From Dyadobacter pollutisoli (lineage in GTDB: Bacteria > Bacteroidota > Bacteroidia > Cytophagales > Spirosomataceae), in contig NZ_CP112998.1 in the NCBI RefSeq assembly GCF_026625565.1, positions 6,546,501 to 6,610,500 of the forward strand: DNA of 64,000 nt, read 5' to 3'. Of the stretch, positions 35,988-44,682 are shown in pieces; position 1 is the stretch's first letter; every line of letters begins with the position of its first letter. The position numbers and the translations under genes are program-made. A model generated the notes under the pieces. That model did no database searches. It was given only the letters and a program-made list of their open reading frames with translations, and was not told the DNA's origin.

Positions 35988-37598
35988 TTACAGAATAGTA
36001 ATGTCGTTCGGAGATATTTTAAACATTTTAGCAAAATCTTCCTTTATTACTGGTATCATTTCATCTGCACTTTTGTTAGATAGCCATTTGTAGTCAAATT
36101 TAAATTCACCCTTCTCATTTACCCATTTTAAAATCATATCAAGCAATATGAAGTATTGATAGAATGCGTTAAAGGTCTCTGAAATATTCTCTTCTTCAAC
36201 TCCTTCGAAGATTACTGGCTTGACCTCATTATCATAATCGTCAATGAAGAGGGCATGATGTTTCTTGTACAAATTCTGCACAATTTCATATTCGACATTT
36301 GTGCTTTTTGATGATGCGTATAGCCCGAACCAACAAAAGACATTTGGGTGAAGGTATTTATCTTCTTGGAATCTTAGAAATTTAGAAAACAAAACTCGAA
36401 TGGGTAGATTATAATTGGCATATTTAAACACACTTTCTTCCTGCAATAAATCTACTATTTCTGGGTTATCAAACCATTTCAATACTGATTTTAACTCATC
36501 ATACGCGGATTTATAGCCGAGCTTTTTCGATAAGATTGCTTCAATTTTGATATATTCTTCCTTGGAATATTCTTTTAACAAATCCAAGTAATATTCACTG
36601 CATGTTTTAATTTCCTTGCAAAGCAGTGTGAATCTGATTCCAGGGTCATTTTTGACTATGAAGTTCTCATAATCATACACTTGCACAGGAAATCCATTTG
36701 TAGGATTTATAGACATATCGCAAACCAATAAGAACAAACCAACTACGGGATCTAACAAGTTGGCTGGCTCCATGAACCCAGTCACATGTAAATATAGCTC
36801 AAATGCTTCCAAATACATTCCATGTAACATTCCTTGATCTTTAAAATCTTGATATCCCAAATTCTCATCTAAAACTAAGGTAAGATATTGCAGTTGGTTG
36901 AATATGGCTTGACCTTCATATATCGCTTTAATCCCAAGGGGTGAGATAGTCATAGGTGATTCGATAAAAAATCCTTCGACTTTTCTATTTGAAAGATCTT
37001 GAAAATTTGGTATCCATTCACCTACATCGGGAAGGAATTCATATCCTTTGTTAGTTGTTGACGCTATGGTATTTATTCCTTTACTCCAAAAGACGTGATA
37101 ACAATGACCCATGTTCAGAAAGAACCTTTTATCCTCATATATTTTTTCAAAATTCTTGTTGTCGAACATAAATCGTTTCGCGTACTCGAAATCAAAATAA
37201 GTATTTAAAATAATGTTGATTTCGTTTATGTCAGCTTTCTGGTATTTGTCGTGATATTGTTTATCGAATTCGATGAGGGGTTTGTAAAGCATTTTCTTTC
37301 CCACCAAGCCCTTGAAGTGGTCAATACACATCGACGAAAATCCGGGGTTTGCCAAACTCAGCAGAAAACCGAAATTTGAACCTATGTTCTGCCACCAATG
37401 TATATTTTCGTGTAGTGCTGTTGAATTGGCTTTCAACCATTCTTGATCAAACTGTTCTTCGTCGAGTATGGTCCGAACATCGTCACGAAGCCGTAACACA
37501 AATTGCATAGTGCTATAAGATCCTCTGGCACGACTCCCATTTAGACTTGACAGAAAGAGTGTTTCTTCGGGAATTAGTTTTGTGGGATTTAAATTCAT
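35988..37598 (-). CDS. Unknown protein with a zinc-peptidase-like HExxH motif
   Basis: A 536-residue protein of no family I recognise. A conspicuous HENIH (His63, Glu64, His67) sits in STALHENIHWWQNIG, as in the active-site helix of zincin peptidases, and a candidate third ligand (Glu228) is in KAIYEGQAIFNQL, the NEGxA-like pattern of gluzincins. The rest is helical, with many aromatic residues. No signal peptide is present. Its DNA is visibly A+T-rich compared with flanking genes, suggesting horizontal acquisition. It stands between the Xre-ImmA-PIN operon and the divergent leader-RNA cassette at 37832. Peptidase activity is inferred only from the motif pair. Confidence 0.6.
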   Translation of the reverse strand: MNLNPTKLIPEETLFLSSLNGSRARGSYSTMQFVLRLRDDVRTILDEEQFDQEWLKANSTALHENIHWWQNIGSNFGFLLSLANPGFSSMCIDHFKGLVGKKMLYKPLIEFDKQYHDKYQKADINEINIILNTYFDFEYAKRFMFDNKNFEKIYEDKRFFLNMGHCYHVFWSKGINTIASTTNKGYEFLPDVGEWIPNFQDLSNRKVEGFFIESPMTISPLGIKAIYEGQAIFNQLQYLTLVLDENLGYQDFKDQGMLHGMYLEAFELYLHVTGFMEPANLLDPVVGLFLLVCDMSINPTNGFPVQVYDYENFIVKNDPGIRFTLLCKEIKTCSEYYLDLLKEYSKEEYIKIEAILSKKLGYKSAYDELKSVLKWFDNPEIVDLLQEESVFKYANYNLPIRVLFSKFLRFQEDKYLHPNVFCWFGLYASSKSTNVEYEIVQNLYKKHHALFIDDYDNEVKPVIFEGVEEENISETFNAFYQYFILLDMILKWVNEKGEFKFDYKWLSNKSADEMIPVIKEDFAKMFKISPNDITIL

Positions 37599-37831
37599 GT
37601 TTTCTAGGAAAGGAGTAGATCAGCTTTACTACACTAATATTCTATCGACCTGTGGCATGTGCACTCTTGCGTGAAAAAGAAGCCACGAGACGTTTAGTAG
37701 CAGGTGATGTCTGTGTAAAGCGAATAAGTGCCTCTTGATACTGGTTAATATCTTTTGTCAACTACAAAATCTCCCCCCACCCAAATTTGCTTCCGACCAA
37801 AATCCTACGAATATTCGCATTCCTTTAAATT

Positions 37832-37973
37832 AAACGCGGTAGTAATGAAAAATCTCAAAAGAAATGCCCTGCTATGGTGCGGGTGCGGTGAAAATCCCCC
37901 GGATGCTCGTACCGCGTGCATAAGGACACCTTAGGCAGGGCGCATCATTTATCCTTTCAAAACGCGGTTTTTT
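37832..37973 (+). ncRNA. Structured leader RNA, cassette 1
   Basis: Leader preceding the 94-codon ORF at 37974, with the same topology as the leaders at 52986 and 58515. Segment A (ACGCGGT, 37834-37840) is complementary to A-prime (ACCGCGT, 37911-37917), and A recurs at 37962-37968, six bases before the ATG. The core is closed by a 7-bp stem (GCCCTGC 37866-37872 with GCAGGGC 37935-37941). A GGG...CCC hairpin with loop TGCGGTGAAAAT follows the 5-prime strand. A 29-codon frame (ATG 37845, stop 37932-37934) runs through it. The primary sequence differs greatly from the other two copies, so the shared topology is the main evidence. A resemblance to cobalamin-riboswitch loops was noted but is not enough to assign a class. 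Confidence 0.6.
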
Positions 37974-38258
37974 ATGCACACAAATCAAAATGAAGAGTCG
38001 GAGGACTACGCATCAGCGGACTACGCGTCTGCGGACTGCGCGTCTGCGGACTCCCTCCATCGCGCCTATGGCCGAAAAGTTCAGGAGCTCCTGTCTCAAA
38101 GCGACGCTGCGACCTGGATCGAACATCTCTGGCAGATGTACACCGGCTACACGGTCCTCGCTCAGGAGTCTGGGTATGATCCTCGTGGGAGTGACAGATT
38201 CGTTTCTTTCCGGGAGCTTGTGTTTTTCTTCCAGGATGTTGGGAAGATGAAGAAGTAA
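37974..38258 (+). CDS. Small protein of leader-RNA cassette 1
   Basis: A 94-residue protein with an N-terminal low-complexity tail made by a 15-bp repeat (DYASA DYASA DCASA) and a helical C-terminal part (WIEHLWQMYTGYTVLAQ, then FRELVFFFQDVGKMKK). The C-terminal pattern resembles the proteins at 53147 and 58673 (WYLVECQGC..., then FDVKVLWEGFEKM), with W/F-rich helices and a final KM, so the three are probably distant homologues. The N-terminal tail is Asn/Asp/Ser/Ala-rich in all three. No known family is recognised. It lies behind a structured leader and before a terminator at 38283. Confidence 0.65.
   Translation: MHTNQNEESEDYASADYASADCASADSLHRAYGRKVQELLSQSDAATWIEHLWQMYTGYTVLAQESGYDPRGSDRFVSFRELVFFFQDVGKMKK
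38004..38048 (+). repeat. In-frame 15-bp minisatellite
   Basis: Three copies of a 15-mer of the form GACTRCGCRTCNGCG, encoding the DYASA/DCASA units of the small cassette-1 protein. A fourth, partial copy follows. Copy-number change would leave the frame open. Confidence 0.8.
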
Positions 38259-38282
38259 GCGCGGCCCACGTAGGGAGTAGGG

Positions 38283-38320
38283 AAGGGGCAATCGGCATTG
38301 GGCTGGTTGTCCCTTTTCTT
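38283..38320 (+). terminator. Probable terminator of cassette 1
   Basis: AAGGGGCAA and TTGTCCCTTTT pair over about 8 bp with one G-T, around a 14-base loop, then TTCTT, about 25 bp after the stop codon. Confidence 0.55.
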
Positions 38321-38362
38321 ATAAGAACATTGCTATTGTAACATTCAAGCAGCAGGCCTCGG

Positions 38363-38518
38363 TTACTTCTTATTCAGGAACTCCTCAGGGATCGGATTAT
38401 GAGAAAGGAAAACTTTCATCTCCTCGGCCTTACGCTCAAAAGTCGTATAGCCTGACAAAGAGACATCAGTAGATAGCAGGCTTTCCTGCGTCTCCTTCAC
38501 TAAAAAATTGAAATTCAT
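38363..38518 (-). CDS. Possible 51-codon small ORF
   Basis: From the ATG at 38518 the frame encodes a 51-residue acidic/basic peptide (MNFNFLVKETQESL... ending EEFLNKK) with no match I recognise. It lies in the 379-bp gap between the cassette-1 small ORF and the APH-like gene. Its even composition is compatible with a real small protein, but nothing else supports it. Confidence 0.3.
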   Translation of the reverse strand: MNFNFLVKETQESLLSTDVSLSGYTTFERKAEEMKVFLSHNPIPEEFLNKK

Positions 38519-38637
38519 TCTCTGAAATATTGTGTGTGATATACTTTTCAATATGCATGTGTGTATATTTTGCTTACCCAATTTGCAAAACTAGATCAAT
38601 CCTCGCCGATCGAAGAATTTTTTGGCACCTTTCTGTA

Positions 38638-39573
38638 CTATGGGCGCGAATGCGATTCCTCCCGTCGCCACACCAGCCCGTCAGGCGTTTCTAAACCCAG
38701 GCAACTTGCGGCCCATTCAAGTTCTATGGCGATAAGTTTCTTAAATACTTGTTGCAACCATTGTGGCATCGAGTGATCTTCAATGATACGCCAAATATGT
38801 CCTGCACTTTGCAAAGACGCGATACTTCCGCCGTCGGGCATAATGTGATAGGGTTCTGGTCCTCCTTCCAGATGTAATGTGGGGAGAAGGTGGGCAAGAT
38901 CGTGAAGCGCATTGCCACGTGCCGCATGGCTCCAATCCACCAGGATCAGCTGTGATCCCGCAAAACAGATATTATCGCTGCGGACGTCCCCGTGCACGAG
39001 GCGGTCGCCCGTCAGATTCACGTTGTTCTCGGCTTGGATCAAAGTACCTATCGACTTGCTGAGCCATTGTTCTGAACACAATTGAAGTTGTAAAAACAAC
39101 GTAGGATCATCTGCGATTTCAGACCAGAGAGGGGTGGTCGGATTCTTCAACTTTGGGAGCGTCAAATCTGTTTTGAATGCCGACAGTTCTTTCAGGCCGT
39201 CAAAGAACAGATCGAAATCTCCTTTTCGCCAGGTAACACCCGCATGGCTTGCAGGCCAATATGCCTTACTCAGGTCTTCTGTGATTAGTACTGGCCGCAT
39301 TCCGGGCGGATCAAGCCAATCGATGATATCTGGCATAAAATTTCCCGCACCGGCCGACAGTACAGAATGTTCGGTACGCAGCCATTGTTCGGTTTCTTCA
39401 TCGGTTGCCGCTTTGACAAAAACACTGTGATTGGTTTCCAGCTGCACCACGAACCTGTGCGCTGACGACAACCCGCAGTCGGGTACCGTCCACCGCATCG
39501 ATTTTTGGCCAACCGCGGCTTCGAGGAGGTCGCGTAAATACTGTGGAGGCGCTTTTTCGCTATTGTTAGCCAT
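38638..39573 (-). CDS. Aminoglycoside phosphotransferase (APH)-like kinase
   Basis: A 311-residue protein of the APH/choline-kinase fold. Catalytic loop LVHGDVRSDNICF (Brenner motif HGDxxxxN) and the metal-binding ILVDWSHAARG are clear. The N-terminal lobe has SVFVKAAT, a likely ATP-binding lysine strand. The substrate is unknown: these enzymes phosphorylate aminoglycosides, choline, thiamine or homoserine. The ATG at 39573 is preferred to the TTG at 39579. It lies 44 bp downstream of the ABC permease, in the same direction. Confidence 0.82.
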   Translation of the reverse strand: MANNSEKAPPQYLRDLLEAAVGQKSMRWTVPDCGLSSAHRFVVQLETNHSVFVKAATDEETEQWLRTEHSVLSAGAGNFMPDIIDWLDPPGMRPVLITEDLSKAYWPASHAGVTWRKGDFDLFFDGLKELSAFKTDLTLPKLKNPTTPLWSEIADDPTLFLQLQLCSEQWLSKSIGTLIQAENNVNLTGDRLVHGDVRSDNICFAGSQLILVDWSHAARGNALHDLAHLLPTLHLEGGPEPYHIMPDGGSIASLQSAGHIWRIIEDHSMPQWLQQVFKKLIAIELEWAASCLGLETPDGLVWRREESHSRP

Positions 39574-39617
39574 ATGCAATTTCTACGTTGCTGGAAAAGA
39601 AATTCCAAAGCCCTTAC

Positions 39618-42266
39618 TTACTCGCTTTTCAAAACCTTCGCAGGATTGTTTCTTGCCGCTTTCACAGTTTGCGATCCGATCAGGAAGAAGGCAAATAACA
39701 TTACGAACAGCGATCCGCCAAGCATTTCGGTCAGGCTGATAGACTGATGATATGGGAATTTAGTCAAAACTACCTTATCGAAAAACATATAAGTGAGTGG
39801 TAATGCGATTAATGTCGAAATGACGAGCAGGATTAAAAAGCCTTTACACAAAAGGTAGATCAGTCCCACTTCGCTGGCACCCAGCACTTTGCGAATGCTG
39901 ATCTCTTTCAGTTTTGTTTCCGTAGTAAATACCACCATTCCGAACAATCCCAACGATGCAATGCAAATCGCAAGGAATGCAATAAAACCGATGACCTTGA
40001 TCATTAGTGAAAACTGGGCATAGGCTTCTTCAATCTGCTCGTCATAGAATTTCGCGTCCAGCTCATGTACCTTATCCACTTTTTGCCACGCACTTTTAAT
40101 GCTGGCCAGCGTTCCAGGCAGATCTTTTGAAGCGATTTTCACATTAAGGTAGCTCGCCGGGTCGGCCGAATAACGGAACATTACCGGCTCGATCTTGTTT
40201 TCTAGGGAGCCATAGTGGAAATCTTTGAGCACACCCACAATGGTCAGCTTTTGCCCGTCCACCTTGACGATCGTACCCAATGCTTTTTCAGGATCCTGGT
40301 TGGCGATATTGAACCGTTTCAGCACCTGCTGATTTACTATAATCTCACTTTCTTTCCCTTTTTCAGGCCTTAACTGGAAATTTTTGCCGGCAAGGAGCTT
40401 GTGCTGGTGAAGCGGCAGATAATGCTCATCCACGTTATTGAGCCAAACCATGGAAGAATCCGTTTTATAAGTCAGGTTTGTTCCATGAATGCTCCCGAGA
40501 CTGGTAATCATCATCGATTGCGATATCTCTTTTACTGCCGGGACCTGGGATAATTCTGTCGCTAAAATCTGCCCTTTATTGCCTTGCAGTCGGATGTTTA
40601 TAATGTTCTCCGTTTTAAAACCCAGGTCAAATGTGATGAGGCCTTTGTATTGATTGTAACCGATCAGCGTGCCTGCTATGAAAATGAGCGACAGGGTAAA
40701 CTGTACTACGATCAGTACTTTCCGCATTCCAATGCGACGGAACAGTTTCATGTTGGAAGCGTCTTTCATCACCTGCAATGCATTCATTTTGGAAAAAAAC
40801 AATGCGGGCATAAACCCGGCTGCAATACCTGTGACGATCGCCAGCAGAATGAAATACAGGATGGTACGGAAAGAAATTTCGAGTGAGAAAACGTCCGTTA
40901 CGTGCCTGTCGAGCCCTAGAAATTGTTTGCGTAATACCAAAAACAATGCAAATGAAAACACCAATGCCAGCAATGCAATAATCACCGATTCGGCCATAAA
41001 CTGGCCCAGTACGTGGCTTTTCTGAGCACCGATGATCTTGCGAATTCCTACTTCGCGTGACCGGCGCATCGATCGGGCGACGGAAAGATTGGTATAGTTA
41101 AAACAAGCCGAGAGAATGATCACAAGCGCCAGCCCGCACAACGTCCACATAACGGGTGGTGTAAACGCAGGGCCGATATTGTTGGACACGGACTCGCCCA
41201 GGACGATGTCTTTCAATGGCTGGAGTGAAACCGACACTGTACGATTCGTCAGGGATTTATTCTCCTGTTTGCTCAGCCGGTCGAGCGCGGCTTGCAGTGT
41301 TGCCGGATCCGTCTTTTCGGGGAAGGTGACGTACACATAATTTTGCCAGATGTTGGCCCAGCTGTGCAGATCGGCGTCCTTGTGTCCAGCGTCCAACGAA
41401 GCAAGAGAAATTAATGCTTCGAAAGACATATGAGAGAGTTTCGGAACATCCTGCACTACCCCGGTGACGACATAGTTGACGGTGTCAAACCGGACCGTTT
41501 TGCCCAGTGGATCAGACTCTCCGAATAATTTTTTCGCCGTTTTTTCGGTCAGTACCAAAGAATAAGGGTCTTTGAGTGCCGTGACTACGTCGCCTTTGAT
41601 CAGGGGAAATGAAAAGACTTTTAGAAAGGAATTATCAGCCCAGGTCGCTTCTAACGGAAATGTCGCCTCCCCAACTTTGGCGTCCCCGACGGTGGCGTCC
41701 CCGACGGTGGCGTCCCCCGAAAAGCCGGGCCGGATGATGGAAACATCTTCAATGGCTGGGATCACCTCCCGGATCTTTTCTCCTACCTGAATGGAAGTAG
41801 AAGCCAACTTCATTTCCGACGACTGTCCTTTTTCCTTTGTTTTGGTAATCACCCTGTAAGTCCGGTCTTTCTTTTCCTGAAAATCGTCGTAGGAGTAAAG
41901 ATCGGCAACGATGGATATGACCAATAAGCCAACCGACATGCTCACGGCCAGTCCTACGATGTTGATCAGAGAAAACAATTTGTTGCGGACGAGGCTTCGC
42001 CGGGAAGTTTTGAAATAGCTGCCGATCATGATCCAGTGAATGAAAAGAGTAAAGAATTCTATTTTTCGGATGGTATAGGGTCTCATAAACTTGATCACAT
42101 CAATGGCGTAGATCAATCGGGCCTTTTTGATCCCTTTTCGCTTCACATTGCGCTCAAAGTATTCATTCAGGTCGCCTTCGAGGTCTTCAAGCAGCCGGGG
42201 GCGGCAATACCAATGCAGGAACCGGGTGGCCCAGCGCGGCGGCGTGGATTGATCCTTTTGTTTCAT
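39618..42266 (-). CDS. MacB/FtsX-type ABC transporter permease with permease-prefix domain
   Basis: An 882-residue inner-membrane protein. Residues 1-70 are the permease-prefix domain (PPRWATRFLHWYCRPRLLEDLEGDLNEYF), a hallmark of large Bacteroidota permeases. Two FtsX/MacB-type units follow, each with a large periplasmic domain and four membrane segments in total per unit (for example LFSLINIVGLAVSMSVGLLVISIVADLYSYDDF and MIKVIGFIAFLAICIASLGLFGMVVF). No ATPase gene is next to it; that subunit must come from elsewhere. A PadR regulator overlaps its start by 4 bp. A DATVG repeat around residues 185-200 is unusual. Confidence 0.88.
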   Translation of the reverse strand: MKQKDQSTPPRWATRFLHWYCRPRLLEDLEGDLNEYFERNVKRKGIKKARLIYAIDVIKFMRPYTIRKIEFFTLFIHWIMIGSYFKTSRRSLVRNKLFSLINIVGLAVSMSVGLLVISIVADLYSYDDFQEKKDRTYRVITKTKEKGQSSEMKLASTSIQVGEKIREVIPAIEDVSIIRPGFSGDATVGDATVGDAKVGEATFPLEATWADNSFLKVFSFPLIKGDVVTALKDPYSLVLTEKTAKKLFGESDPLGKTVRFDTVNYVVTGVVQDVPKLSHMSFEALISLASLDAGHKDADLHSWANIWQNYVYVTFPEKTDPATLQAALDRLSKQENKSLTNRTVSVSLQPLKDIVLGESVSNNIGPAFTPPVMWTLCGLALVIILSACFNYTNLSVARSMRRSREVGIRKIIGAQKSHVLGQFMAESVIIALLALVFSFALFLVLRKQFLGLDRHVTDVFSLEISFRTILYFILLAIVTGIAAGFMPALFFSKMNALQVMKDASNMKLFRRIGMRKVLIVVQFTLSLIFIAGTLIGYNQYKGLITFDLGFKTENIINIRLQGNKGQILATELSQVPAVKEISQSMMITSLGSIHGTNLTYKTDSSMVWLNNVDEHYLPLHQHKLLAGKNFQLRPEKGKESEIIVNQQVLKRFNIANQDPEKALGTIVKVDGQKLTIVGVLKDFHYGSLENKIEPVMFRYSADPASYLNVKIASKDLPGTLASIKSAWQKVDKVHELDAKFYDEQIEEAYAQFSLMIKVIGFIAFLAICIASLGLFGMVVFTTETKLKEISIRKVLGASEVGLIYLLCKGFLILLVISTLIALPLTYMFFDKVVLTKFPYHQSISLTEMLGGSLFVMLFAFFLIGSQTVKAARNNPAKVLKSE
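41671..41715 (-). repeat. In-frame 15-bp minisatellite in the ABC permease gene
   Basis: Three 15-bp units, two of them identical (plus-strand CCGACGGTGGCGTCC), encode VGDAT-type pentapeptides in the periplasmic part of the permease. A diverged fourth unit lies beside them. Slippage would change the protein by five residues without a frameshift. Confidence 0.85.
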
Positions 42267-42598
42267 ATCGAACCTTCGAGGTTGAAGCCGGGAATATTGC
42301 GCCAGATGCTTTCACGAACCTCTTTGGCCTTCATTAACGCGACTTTACCTGCGTGGCTAACTTCGTAAAAGCGCTTTCTTTTACCGCCACGCGTACTTGT
42401 GGCCTCGCCCAGCCGACTTTTTGCCAGCCCTTTTTCTTCGAGACGGTTCAGTACCGAATGTACCACACCAAGCTTGGCGGTGCGGCCGGTATACTTTTCA
42501 AGTTCATCGCAAATGGCGACGCTGTATGCTTCGCTCGCCAGTGAAGCGATCGTCAGCAGTACAATCTCCTCGAATTCCCCCAGATTGGCTCCTTTCAT
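42263..42598 (-). CDS. PadR-family transcriptional regulator
   Basis: A 111-residue winged-helix protein: LGEFEEIVLLTIASLASEAYSVAICDELEKYTGRTAKLGVVHSVLNRLEEKGLAKSRLG, followed by the GGKRKRFYEVSHAGK wing and a helical dimerisation tail. It overlaps the permease gene by 4 bp, an arrangement common for PadR plus permease-prefix transporters, so it very probably regulates that operon. Confidence 0.9.
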   Translation of the reverse strand: MKGANLGEFEEIVLLTIASLASEAYSVAICDELEKYTGRTAKLGVVHSVLNRLEEKGLAKSRLGEATSTRGGKRKRFYEVSHAGKVALMKAKEVRESIWRNIPGFNLEGSI

Positions 42599-42725
42599 GT
42601 ACTTATGCTCTTTTTTCTAATATTCTAACCAAATGTATGTAAAACAGATTTATTAATTTATGTTTTGTATGTAAAATATTAAAAGTCGTCGCCATAATGC
42701 GGAAAAACCTGGGTGAGGGGAGCCC

Positions 42726-43718
42726 TCACCGGTTCAATGCATTCATAAACCTTTCCGGGTAGCGGGTCCCCGACACTATTCCGGCCGGCATCATTGCCTC
42801 AATGCTTTGCAGATCTTCGTTTGTAAGATGTACCGTTTCTGCTGCGATATTTTCGTCGAGATGTTTGATGCGTTTGGTACCGGGAATGGCGATGATATCT
42901 TCGCCTTGTGCGAGTACCCAGGCAATCGCCAGCTGCGATGGCGTGCAGCTTTTTTCGATGGCCAATATTTTGATTTTTTCGACCAATTCGAGGTTTTTGT
43001 AAAAATTATCGCCCTGGTACCGAGGCATATGGATACGGCTGTCTTTCAAATCTTCGGGCGTCCTGATTTCGCCGCTGAGAAAGCCCCGGCTTAATGGAGC
43101 ATAAGCAACCAGCCCGATCCCCAGTTCACGAATAGTAGGAAGGATTTCAGCTTCAATGTCGCGGGTCCAAAGCGAATATTCAATTTGCAATGCAGTAATC
43201 GGATGAACGCTGGCAGCCTTGCGAATGGAATCTGCCGATGCTTCGGAAAGCCCGATGTAACGGACCACCCCTTTTTGAACAAGTTCAGACAATGCCCCAA
43301 CAGTCTCCTCGATCGGAATATTGGGGTCGACCCTTCCCTGTGTGTAAAGATCAATGTAGTCGGTTTTCAACCGGCGAAGACTGTAAAAAGCCGCGTTACG
43401 AAGATAGTCCGGATGCCCGCTTACCGCCCCCGGTCCCATTGCTCCATTTGGCCCAGGTGCTACCAGTTGACCGGTTTTTACGGAGAGAAACGCTTTTTCC
43501 CGCTTTCCTTTAATGGCTTGTGAAATCAGCTCCTCATTGTGACCGACCAGGTAGTAATCAGCGGTATCCAGGAAGTTATGCCCGGTTTCAAGGGCTCTTT
43601 CGATCGTAGCAATGGATTCCTTCTCGTCCGACTGCCCGTAGGCCCCAGACATTCCCATACATCCCAGGCCTACTGCTGATACCGCAGGGCCATTTTTTCC
43701 AAGTGTTCTGTTCATCAT
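42726..43718 (-). CDS. Aldo/keto reductase
   Basis: A 330-residue NADPH-dependent oxidoreductase of the AKR superfamily (yeast-type/AKR13-like). The N-terminus has the family motif VGLGCMGMSGAYG, the Asp/Tyr catalytic region is FLDTADYYLVGHNEELI, the Lys is in LSVKTGQ, and IGLSEASADSIRKA is the barrel region. Cofactor binding is at GTKRIKHLDENIAA. It stands alone, next to the AraC-family gene on the same strand (63 bp apart), which may control it. The substrate is unknown. Confidence 0.92.
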   Translation of the reverse strand: MMNRTLGKNGPAVSAVGLGCMGMSGAYGQSDEKESIATIERALETGHNFLDTADYYLVGHNEELISQAIKGKREKAFLSVKTGQLVAPGPNGAMGPGAVSGHPDYLRNAAFYSLRRLKTDYIDLYTQGRVDPNIPIEETVGALSELVQKGVVRYIGLSEASADSIRKAASVHPITALQIEYSLWTRDIEAEILPTIRELGIGLVAYAPLSRGFLSGEIRTPEDLKDSRIHMPRYQGDNFYKNLELVEKIKILAIEKSCTPSQLAIAWVLAQGEDIIAIPGTKRIKHLDENIAAETVHLTNEDLQSIEAMMPAGIVSGTRYPERFMNALNR

Positions 43719-43781
43719 TCAAGTTTTTATTTCCTGCACAAAGGTCTGGAACAGTGGAAGAATGTAGCCGGACAAAACGTA

Positions 43782-44642
43782 TTACATCCCTGACAAATCC
43801 TGAACGAACATGCTCATAGTTTGTCCGGTTTCTTTTTTGAACAAACGCGAAAAATACTCGGGATCATTAAACCCAAGCTCATAGGCCAACTCTTTGATCG
43901 AACGACTTTCGGAATAGTAAATGCGGCGTTTTGCTTCCAGTATGAGACGGTTCGTGATGAACTCCTTTGGCGAAAGGCCAGAGTAATGCTTGACGATATT
44001 GTACAGGCTGTTGGTATTGAGGGAAAGTGCCTGGGCGATGTGCCGGATCGTTGGGTGATCGGACAGATTGTTTTCCACAAATTCTTTGAAACCAATGTAT
44101 TTGGACAATTTTCCGTCGACCAGATTTTTGTCCGTCGCGAAGTAGCCTGCATTAATTTCGGCAAGCAAACTGTTCAGGTGAGCGAGAATGAGCTGAGAAT
44201 CTGAATTCATATCGCTTAGTAAGTCAGCAAGATTTCCAAAGATCGATTTTAACCTTGCAGCAGCCTGTGGTTCAAACCGGATCTTCTGTTGATTCAATGG
44301 ATTCACCAAGAAAGGATACTGTTTCGGGAGCATGGAAAGACAGCTTTCATCAATACCGATTTTGAAATAGTCAATCGCCTGGTTCGCCGACGGCAGCTCG
44401 TGGATCTGGTGGGGAAGGATAAAGAGAAGCTCATTGGTTTTGATATCAAACTGTTTCAGATCGACACTATGCCGCGTCGAGCCTTCCAAAACCAGGATCA
44501 AAAAGTAGTACGTTTTGCGTTGCGTGAGACCGTACTTACTCAGCTCGCCCGCAGGCAGGTGTCCGAAAGTTGGCGAAATCAGCCGGACCGGAAGTTTATC
44601 GTGTTGCTTGTATTGTCGAAAAAATGGTTCTTTGATCTGCAT
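43782..44642 (-). CDS. AraC-family transcriptional regulator
   Basis: A 286-residue regulator. The C-terminal AraC/XylS HTH pair is clear: HIAQALSLNTNSLYNIVKHYSGLSPKEFITNRLILEAKRRIYYSESRSIKELAYELGFNDPEYFSRLFKKETG. The N-terminal cupin-like domain (STRHSVDLKQFDIKTNELLFILPHQIHEL) binds an unknown ligand. The ATG at 44642 is preferred to the TTG at 44648. The divergent Crp-like gene starts 41 bp away, so the two promoters overlap. It is a plausible regulator of the adjacent aldo/keto reductase. Confidence 0.9.
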   Translation of the reverse strand: MQIKEPFFRQYKQHDKLPVRLISPTFGHLPAGELSKYGLTQRKTYYFLILVLEGSTRHSVDLKQFDIKTNELLFILPHQIHELPSANQAIDYFKIGIDESCLSMLPKQYPFLVNPLNQQKIRFEPQAAARLKSIFGNLADLLSDMNSDSQLILAHLNSLLAEINAGYFATDKNLVDGKLSKYIGFKEFVENNLSDHPTIRHIAQALSLNTNSLYNIVKHYSGLSPKEFITNRLILEAKRRIYYSESRSIKELAYELGFNDPEYFSRLFKKETGQTMSMFVQDLSGM

Positions 44643-44682
44643 AACCAAAATTAATGAAATAACGATTTACCACGATCCACCT

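Noticed and set aside
37866..37941. Cobalamin riboswitch suggested by GGTGAAAATCC in leader 1
   Set aside because: The region is too short, and the B12 box and the rest of the conserved core are absent.
44515..44682. Longer N-terminus of the Crp-like protein
   Set aside because: It runs antisense to the AraC gene and has no family resemblance; ATG 44683 opens the domain.
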